Part shown: one piece after another, positions 57,539-64,000 of the stretch
Numbering within the stretch: the first letter of the stretch is position 1
Layout of the letters: every line of letters starts with the position of its first letter
Assembly: GCA_928212115.1 (NCBI GenBank)
Contig: CAKMRJ010005523.1
Coordinates: forward strand, 139,323,803 to 139,387,802
Direction: 5' to 3'
Length of the DNA stretch: 64,000 nucleotides
Origin: Lactuca virosa
Taxonomy: Eukaryota; Streptophyta; Magnoliopsida; Asterales; Asteraceae
Made by a program: the position numbers and the translations under genes
The notes under the pieces: model-generated
What the model saw: the letters and a program-made list of their open reading frames with translations, nothing else
Database searches by the model: none
Told to the model about the DNA's origin: nothing

Positions 57539-59566
57539 CAAATTTCAAGACCAAAAATTTCATTTTTGATATAACAATTTAGAAAACATTTATAAGAAAA
57601 CATAATTGAGTCATATCATTTCATAAAACCATAATCTAACGTCTCAAAATCATATCATAGAAATAGTAACAATGTCAGAGTACAATCCCAAGAAATATCA
57701 TAGTGCGGAAATCCTGCGTGTGTGTGATGTGCCGCTACCGCGCCGGCTCCTTCCCCTTCGCTGAAGAGGTACCTGAAACAAAACTGAAAACTGTAATCAC
57801 GAATCTTAGTGAGTTCCCCCATCATACCACATACCATACAATCACATGACATACATACTGCCAGGCATATCTGGGTGCCCGACCTACCCCTTCGGTCCTC
57901 TCGACCGGTGACCTTGCCTAGCATATCTGGGTGCTGGCCTACCCCTTCGGCCCTCTCGACTGGTCTCGGGGGATTATCTCACCCCTTACTACTACCACAT
58001 ATTATCATATAATCATAATCTGGCTAACATAGCTGGGTACTAAACTATCCCTTCGGCCCTATCGGCCGATAACTTGGGAACTATCTCCCCCTACTGCTAT
58101 GATCACATAACATCATATCATGCTAACACATAAACATATCAAGTAGCGGTAAATACAGACAATTATCACAAAGACAATTGTCTAACATACACTCCTACTG
58201 GTGGGTCGGCATTGTCGCCTTAGACCCACCGCTACTGGAAGATAACTCACCTCGATGTCGCGTAGTGTCTGCATAATCCTTGGTACAGAATCCTCTCGTC
58301 TCAACTCCTCAACCCCTACACAACAACCCTCCTTGATTACTAATCCGTACCCACAACCCTCTTTTACAAGGGTCAACTCAAGTCCAGGTCAAAGTCAAAT
58401 TCAACATCCAGTTGACTTGACTCGCCGAGTTGGTCCACCAACTCGTCGAGTCCCTATTCTTTCAAAATGATACAACCCCCGACTCTACTCATCGAGTCTA
58501 GCAAGAACTCGACGAGTTCACCTTCAACCATAGCATCGGGACCATCTTCAATCGACTCGCCGAGTTCATCCTTGAACTCGCCGAGTTCATCTTCATCATA
58601 TAAATGTGTCCAGTCTATGACTCGCCGAGTTCTATGAACAACTCGTCGAGTCCGTCTTTATGGGTTGGCAGATTGCCTTGGACTCGCCGAGTTTGTTCAT
58701 ACACTCGCTGAGTCCCATGATTTCCAGGTCCATAATCACGTCCATATTGTTGAGTCCCCTTCTAGACTCGACCAGATTCCTCAGAAACAAAAAAGGTTGG
58801 GGAACCAATACCCGACTCGCCGAGTCCCCTAAATTCCATGTCTATAAACTCGATTTCTGTTGAACCCATCTCATCCAGAGAGTAGATCTGACCTCCTAGG
58901 GTCGATATAACACGTAAAGTCACGAACTTTACGTCCATGCATGGGTCTTTAAGCTCAAAAGACCCAAAAATGAGGTCTACAAGATGCATGGGGATCTCAT
59001 GGCCATAAAGTTGGCACCTTTATGCCATGAGAACCCTCCAAAGTTCAAGATCTGAAGCCATTACTCTACATTACACTCTAAACCCGAAATGGATTAGAAA
59101 TACCCCAAAGATGTCAAGATCCAAGCCCTAAAGTAGATCTAACAAATAAGAAGTCAAGGTTGGAGCTTTTTACCTCCAACAAGCTGGAAATGCAACCAAA
59201 TCTCTGGATCTACTAACTTCCTCTTGAACCTCCAAGTCTTTCCTTCCTTCTTCAAACTTCAAATCACAAAGAATGGCACAAAAGAGCTCAAGAACACTCA
59301 AAAGTTGATTAGGGTTTGGAGGTGATGGAGGCTGGGGTGGAGGCCTCATAAAGTGTTTAAATAGGGTGCAAACCCTCAAATTTAGGGTTTCACTCAGACA
59401 ACTCCTACTCTCCGAGCCGGTCTCCCGACTCGTCGAGTATGTCACTTACTCCCCCCGATCCGAAGTCTAACCTACTCGACGAGTTGGGCCTCCAACTCGC
59501 CGAGTACCAGTGTAATATATGAAGTTTTGCTTAAATTTAAATACGTACCTGAAACCGTGTGTTACA
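57539..59566 (-). repeat. 5' LTR of element C
   Basis: 2028 bp. On the minus strand: U3 palindromes (59505-59425), TATA-like CTATTTAAAC (59364-59355), a second palindrome series (58830-58410), donor CGAG/GTGAGTTATC (GT 58250-58249), and two about 57-bp tandem units with CATATCTGGGTGC (57860-57960). Confidence 0.92.
58410..58830. repeat. Palindrome array (ACTCGNCGAGT) in 5' LTR of C
   Basis: About a dozen full or one-mismatch copies (ACTCGCCGAGT, ACTCGTCGAGT, ACTCGACGAGT), often in pairs about 15-20 bp apart. The matching copies in the 3' LTR are at 30705-31110. Confidence 0.85.
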
Positions 59567-60370
59567 TATGATTTCTCATGTTATTCTTGAAATCGGAAAC
59601 CAATCCACCTCAAATAGAAGGCCCACCCTGAAGTCCCGTATACAATCTATGTGCTCTTGAGGCACCAATATTTTGCATTGACAGATTATGAATACACATC
59701 TCCTGAGAATAATCAAGTTTCTCTTTGTACGAGACAAAAACATGTTGTCCTTACCAAACAACTCATGAGTATGTTGTTTGACAAAAAATCATCAACAATA
59801 TATTTCTGAGTACCATGTATTAGAATAAAAACAATTTTCGCTTTGCATTCGGACTGAAATGAGTCTTTCCTTCTTTGAATCTTATTATGTCGAGGGTCTA
59901 GAGTATCCACTTTACCGGATTTTGGTCTGCCTTCCCGATTGCATAGCAAATGTCTTTGTGTGATAATGTCAGATTTTGGTTGTTCTAATTGTTCCAATCC
60001 TGACATCAAAACCTGCTTCTAATGCATAGTTTTTATACATTGTTACTGCTGCACCATATGAATCAACAATTGAGTTGATTTTTGGTTTGATATCGTCAGA
60101 AACAACAGGAGTCCAATAAGGTGAGCCACCAGGAGAAACGTAATCATGTGTAGCATGTGATTGTTCTGCATCAAAAATAACATTAAGTTATAAAACACAA
60201 ATTACATATATACAGTGAAACAAATGGATGTCGTCGATGTGCAAATTGCAAATAATCGAAACAAATTAACGAATTGTTCTAAAATAATTTGTTGTTGGTA
60301 TGTTTACCTTTCTGTAAATCAATAGTATCATCCGTCTCAACATCAATGAACTCGTTTTCATTTTCTGCAT
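59567..60370 (-). pseudogene. FAR1-type MULE transposase, N-terminal piece (FAR1 DNA-binding domain)
   Basis: Minus strand: ENENEFIDVETDDTIDLQK (about 60365-60309), a GTAAAC donor, then after GATGCAG: PYWTPVVSDDIKPKINSIVD, YKNYALEAGFDVRIGTIRTT, FQSECKAKIVF followed by HGTQKYIVDDF, then GKDNMFLSRTKRNL and HRLYTGLQGG / GGLVSDFKNNMRNH. This is the FAR1 zinc-finger domain in normal order with stops and frameshifts. The end at 59567 joins directly to LNSYIGCRDAKFIV at 29989 across element C. Confidence 0.82.
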
Positions 60371-60391
60371 CTTATAATAGATTAGTGTAAT

Positions 60392-60393
<2 letters not shown>

Positions 60394-60445
<52 letters not shown>
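60394..60445. repeat. (TA)n microsatellite
   Basis: About 26 TA units. Confidence 0.97.
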
Positions 60446-60446
<1 letters not shown>

Positions 60447-60509
60447 CAGATACATAATTAAAACACATCACATTGATTATGATTACTAGTTTCGTTACCG
60501 ACTAGGTTA

Positions 60510-61464
60510 GAGTTCGACAGCGACTTTGAGAGCTACAATTTGTTAGTCAATTTTTTAAGTTATACTTGCAATTATAGTTATTAGAATTATCTAAGTGGGA
60601 GACTGCTGGATTAGGTGTCTAAGCCCATATCTATAATTGGTATGTACTTAAATTTATAGTAGCATAGTCCTTTTTGGGTTGCCTTTACACTAACAACTAG
60701 ACAAGATGATTATTTGAGGGAGAAGTTGAATTTATTATTTGGAATAATAAATTAGTATATAAAATGATTTATTAATATGTTATGAAAATAACATATTAAT
60801 TAGAAATCATGTTTTTTAATTAATATTTAATCAGAAATTAATTTGGAATTAATTTTGGGATTAAAGGAATTAATTGAAAGTACATGGGCTGTTTTGCAAT
60901 TAATTAATAGTTGTGGTTTGGGCTCTTGGATCACCCTAAAGAGGGTTGGCTGAAAATCTTAGGAAAGCCCTAAGGATTTTCGTCCAAGGCCTTGAGGAGG
61001 GGAATCCATGGGCTGCTTAGGCCTTAAGCTGGAAATTAGGGTTTCCACCTTCAAACCCTAGTTTTAGGACTAAGCAACCTTAAATATAAAAGGAGCATCA
61101 CCCCATCCAAGTTTCGATGATCTGAGGAAGCCCTAGAAGTGTTGTAACTTTGAGCAACTCCCTCCTCTCTCCTCTCTCTCATAATCATCTTCTTGCTTTG
61201 GTGTGTTTGTGAGCCATTATAGGTGTTACATTTGTGGCACTTGTTCTCAAAGCCAAGATCTTCAAGGAATCCATTGTTATTACTAAATAACAATAAAGGT
61301 ATGTATCTAAACCCTAGTTTTATGTTAATTTCGATAATCATACATGCCTCCTAGGGTTTCTAGTTTTTGTGTTTAATGCTTGTATGTTCAATAGAGAAAA
61401 CATAGATCCAGCAATTAGGGTTGCATGCACACATATGATTGTTTTCTATGTAGAAAACCCATCA
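60510..61464 (+). mobile_element. Truncated copia 3' end with one LTR
   Basis: 60510-60603 matches the 3' UTR and purine tract of copia D (ATTATAGTTATTAGA ... AAGTGGGAGAC). The LTR 60604-61464 (861 bp, TGCTGGATTAGGTG...CCCATCA) follows. It holds a donor-like AAAG/GTATGTATC (GT at 61299). Everything upstream of the 3' UTR is missing, so this is a truncated insertion, not a solo LTR. Confidence 0.75.
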
Positions 61465-62335
61465 CCGACGACATACACTACACAAGTGTTGATTTGCAGA
61501 TCTCCAACACCATCGATTTGTAGACCATGCCAACAATTCATGCCCACCGACGAACACCACCACTACCAACTCCTGCCTAAATCCTAAACCTCTCCTGCTA
61601 GTGACCAACGGCTAAAGAAATTCCATTTTTATGTAGTTATAAACCCAATCGACACTTAGCCTGTAAAAAACGTTTTTTACACACTCAACCTGTAAACAAA
61701 AATCTTTTCCTGATATGGTTTCGAGATTAGGTTAGAGAACAGAGGATGAGAAGAGAGGAACTGAGAGAGCGAGATAGATGATAATGTTCTTGGTTTCTGA
61801 TTTCAGTTTGTCGGAAACAACCACGACGATAACGTCGTGATCTATGGAAGCATATTGGAGTGTAGTTTTTCCATTGGCAGCCTTGTGGATCCCCTGTGAG
61901 AAATCGATTTCCATAAATCGATGTTTTACACGATGAAGGAATAGGAAGGGTGTGGGAGGGAGACAGTAGGTCGAAGGGAGGTGGCAACGTAATGGTCGAA
62001 AAGTGGGGGTTGTAGAGAGATGGTCACTGGAGACGTGACAGGAAGAAAAGAATGAGAGGTGGCCATAGAGAGCCTGATTTGAAAGAGTTGAAGGCTGAGT
62101 ATCACCGTGGGAGAGAGAAGGATATTCAGTTTAGGATTTTTTTTTAATATTTATTTTATATAATAATAACAAACAAATAAATCATTAAAATTTTAAAAAA
62201 GTCTATAAGGGTATATTAGTCATTTTAAGTCAATCAGGGACTAAATTTGAAACAAAATGTCCGAGTTAAAAAAAAGTTGTTAGGGACCAAGGATGCAGAT
62301 TACCATAAAACACAGGGACCATCCGTGTAATTTAC

Positions 62336-62337
<2 letters not shown>
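61465..62337. other. Anonymous, probably transposon-derived DNA
   Basis: No convincing gene. The right end, read on the minus strand, begins GGGTAAATTACACGGATGG followed by TCCCTG-rich text, a look shared by many plant non-autonomous elements, but I found no matching left end. Confidence 0.35.

Positions 62338-62393
<56 letters not shown>
62338..62393. repeat. (TA)n-(CA)n compound microsatellite
   Basis: TA repeats to 62384, then CACACACAC to 62393. Confidence 0.95.
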
Positions 62394-62580
62394 GTACGTA
62401 TGTATATAAATTTTTGACCGTTCAAACGGTCACTTTTGTGGTATCCAATCAAAAAACGCGGCAGAAAATGGGAGAGGTGCGGCTTAACCACACTCAAGAC
62501 CGCATATGATGCGGTGTTTCCTTGCTTATGTGGCATGGAGTGCGGCCAAACCGTCATCAATTCCCTTGAGTCTTAGGCTA

Positions 62581-62981
62581 AGGGGAGTGATAACACTCAT
62601 AGCACCTTGCCACGTAAACTTTTTGAGTGCCACCTCATTTTCTTCCATTTAGCACATAATTTTAACATTTGGTAGGGAGTGATAACACTCATAGCACTCA
62701 ATTCTTTTTTTTTTCTTTTTCTAGTTTAATTTAATTACTTTATTTTAATAAACAAACATTTTTTTTAATATTACACAAACATTTTTTCGATTTATTTAAT
62801 ATGACATATTTTTTTACGACACACATTTCATATTAAATAAAAACGATTACAACAATTTAAAACACGATTTAATACTACTTAAGACTTAAAACACGATTTA
62901 ATACTACCTAAAACATAATTTAAAATGTCGATTTAATACTACCTAAACGACCTAAAACTTACTTAAGACATAAAACACGAT
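62581..62981. mobile_element. Probable left end region of a Harbinger-like element
   Basis: GGGAGTGATAACACTCATAGCAC occurs twice (about 62584 and 62675). The first is preceded by TAA, the usual type of Harbinger 3-bp target, and the motif contains a GAGTG/CACTC inverted pair. The broken Harbinger ORF1 follows on the right. The other end is outside the window. Confidence 0.4.
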
Positions 62982-64000
62982 TTAATCCCAATTATATTGT
63001 TTTGCAAGGTCTTTTCTTGCATTGTTGAACACCCAACGATCATCCCGAGACAAGTTTTTCCCCTGTTTTAACCAAAGCTTCAATGCATGATTTCTTTCTT
63101 TTTCCTTTCCCATTTCTAATAAAGCATCAAGCTTATTGTCTAACCTTCGGAGATCTTCCCTAATCTCCTCCATTTTAGTCGATGAGCTTTGAGCACCTTT
63201 GAGCTTTCTTTTTTGCTTTGTCTCGTTCCATAGGACGAGTTGAAAGTTCATATGGCTCATCATTGTTGAGGTCAATCCCTCCAATACGCGCATCAAAATA
63301 TTGACCGTGGGTAGAATTTGAAGTTTTGTTTCGTTTGGACATCCCCGCGTAATTATCGAGACTTTTTAGATCTAGCCATTTTTGATTGCCCTTCACAACT
63401 TCCCAAAACGACTCATTGGCAAAAGCTCTTTTGGCTTTCACCTTGTAAATATGACAGACGTTAGCCATGTCATCCACCTTAGTTGCACCGCTTTAGGGGT
63501 TGCAGATCTCGTTCAGGTAGATGTCGTTGAACTCCATTGCGGCTCGGTTGACGGTCCTCCATTTTGAGTAGAGTGAATCGGGATTGCGGTACTTCCTTTT
63601 CATGCGTTGACAAAAATTAAGCCAAACTTTTGATTTGAAGGTTGTTGAGTCTTGGTTGTTGCTGTGGATCGGGTCCTCCAACACATCTAGCCATGACTGT
63701 GCTAGTGCCTTCTCTTCATCATCCGTCCACCCTCTACGTGGAGCCATCATATTATTATTTTATTTTATTTATTATTATTTTTTGTACTTGTGGTTCGACC
63801 TTGGGCTCTTGAAATGACTCTTGAACGGGATCTTCAACGGGGCCTTCATCGGAAGAATCGGTTGACTCGTCGAGTATGTGATGTGGTTGAGATTGAAAAT
63901 TACTTTACGGTTGAAGAATTGAGTTTCTTGAACCGTTTCAAATGAATCAAGATCGACATTAGGGCGAGGTGTTGGTTGGGATTGGTTGTGGTAAAATGCC
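62982..64000 (-). pseudogene. Harbinger-type ORF1 (Myb/SANT-like) protein, broken and partial
   Basis: Minus strand, from the window edge: an acidic N-terminal region (PRPNVDLDSFETVQE ... STDSSDEGPVEDPVQE), the SANT/trihelix-like domain (RRGWTDDEEKALAQSWLDV ... YRNPDSLYSKWRTVN), an in-frame TAA at 63493-63495, then VCHIYKVKAKRAFANESFWE, RPMERDKAKKK, a frameshift near 63215, and the coiled-coil-like tail KMEEIREDLRRLDNKLDAL ending at 62982. This layout is that of the DNA-binding ORF1 partner of PIF/Harbinger transposase, often mis-annotated as 'glutathione S-transferase T3-like' in plants. The start lies beyond the window and a frame break also lies near 63770. Confidence 0.8.

Larger units (their letters stand above)
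29990..59566 (-). mobile_element. Ty3/gypsy chromovirus element C (split by copia D)
   Basis: LTRs at 57539-59566 (5' for this strand, 2028 bp) and 29990-31451 (3', 1462 bp after two internal deletions). Ends TGTAACATCC...TTACA; flanks TAAGA (29985-29989) and TATGA (59567-59571), a 4/5 match. Primer site complement(57523-57535), gag, protease, RT, RNase H, integrase and chromodomain all lie on the minus strand. Copia D (34089-54638) interrupts RT. Multiple frameshifts and stops are present. Confidence 0.92.

Noticed and set aside
63864..63876. ACTCGTCGAGT-type palindrome near the right edge
   Set aside because: It falls in the coding text of the Harbinger ORF1 remnant (ILDEST codons), is single, and is probably chance.

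Overview
This is a plant nuclear window, most likely from lettuce or a close relative (Asteraceae, Lactuca). The evidence is intron-containing plant genes (a BURP-domain protein and a NUS1/LEW1-type cis-prenyltransferase partner), many Ty1/copia and Ty3/gypsy LTR retrotransposons with iMet primer-binding sites, FAR1-type MULE and Harbinger remnants, TA microsatellites and one assembly gap. The genus call is inference from repeat style, not proof.

Layout. 1-6.3 kb is the gene-bearing edge: small inverted-repeat transposons (43-249, 360-720, and 759-1690 with a perfect 10-bp target duplication), a complete two-exon BURP gene (2201-3151, +) and a complete seven-coding-exon NUS1/LEW1-like gene (3515-5018, -), convergent and 363 bp apart. 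From 6.3 kb to the end there are almost only mobile elements: a decayed copia fragment, a dead Ulp1-like protease (7660-8277, +), and a FAR1-type MULE transposase gene on the minus strand. That transposase gene is cut into three pieces (59.57-60.37, 28.84-29.99 and 9.11-10.08 kb) by two nested blocks of younger elements.

Block 1 (10085-28833): a solo gypsy LTR (TSD AGTGT) was invaded by gypsy element B (10516-27276, TSD CATTT). B then received a solo LTR in its leader (12532-14802, TSD TTAGA) and a 5.2-kb non-autonomous LTR element inside its 3' LTR (20299-25544, TSD CACCC). Block 2 (29990-59566): chromodomain gypsy element C on the minus strand (TSD TAAGA/TATGA) was split inside reverse transcriptase by copia element D (34089-54638, TSD AAAGG). 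D contains a solo copia LTR (35548-36299, TSD TATAT), a young copia F on the minus strand (38769-46487) and an LTR-less copy H of the F internal region on the plus strand (47547-52667). F and H form about 5-kb, nearly identical inverted arms. The right edge holds a copia 3' end with LTR, anonymous TE-like DNA, and a broken Harbinger ORF1 (Myb/SANT) gene running off the window.

The main unexplained signals are: (i) an 11-bp palindrome ACTCGNCGAGT reiterated throughout several LTR families, and a second palindrome used the same way in another; (ii) a strong 5' splice donor in every LTR family paired with a TTTCAG-type acceptor touching the gag start codon; (iii) a small intron at the same gag/protease position in both gypsy elements; (iv) serial template-switch scars around H; (v) the large F/H inverted repeat, which could yield hairpin RNA.
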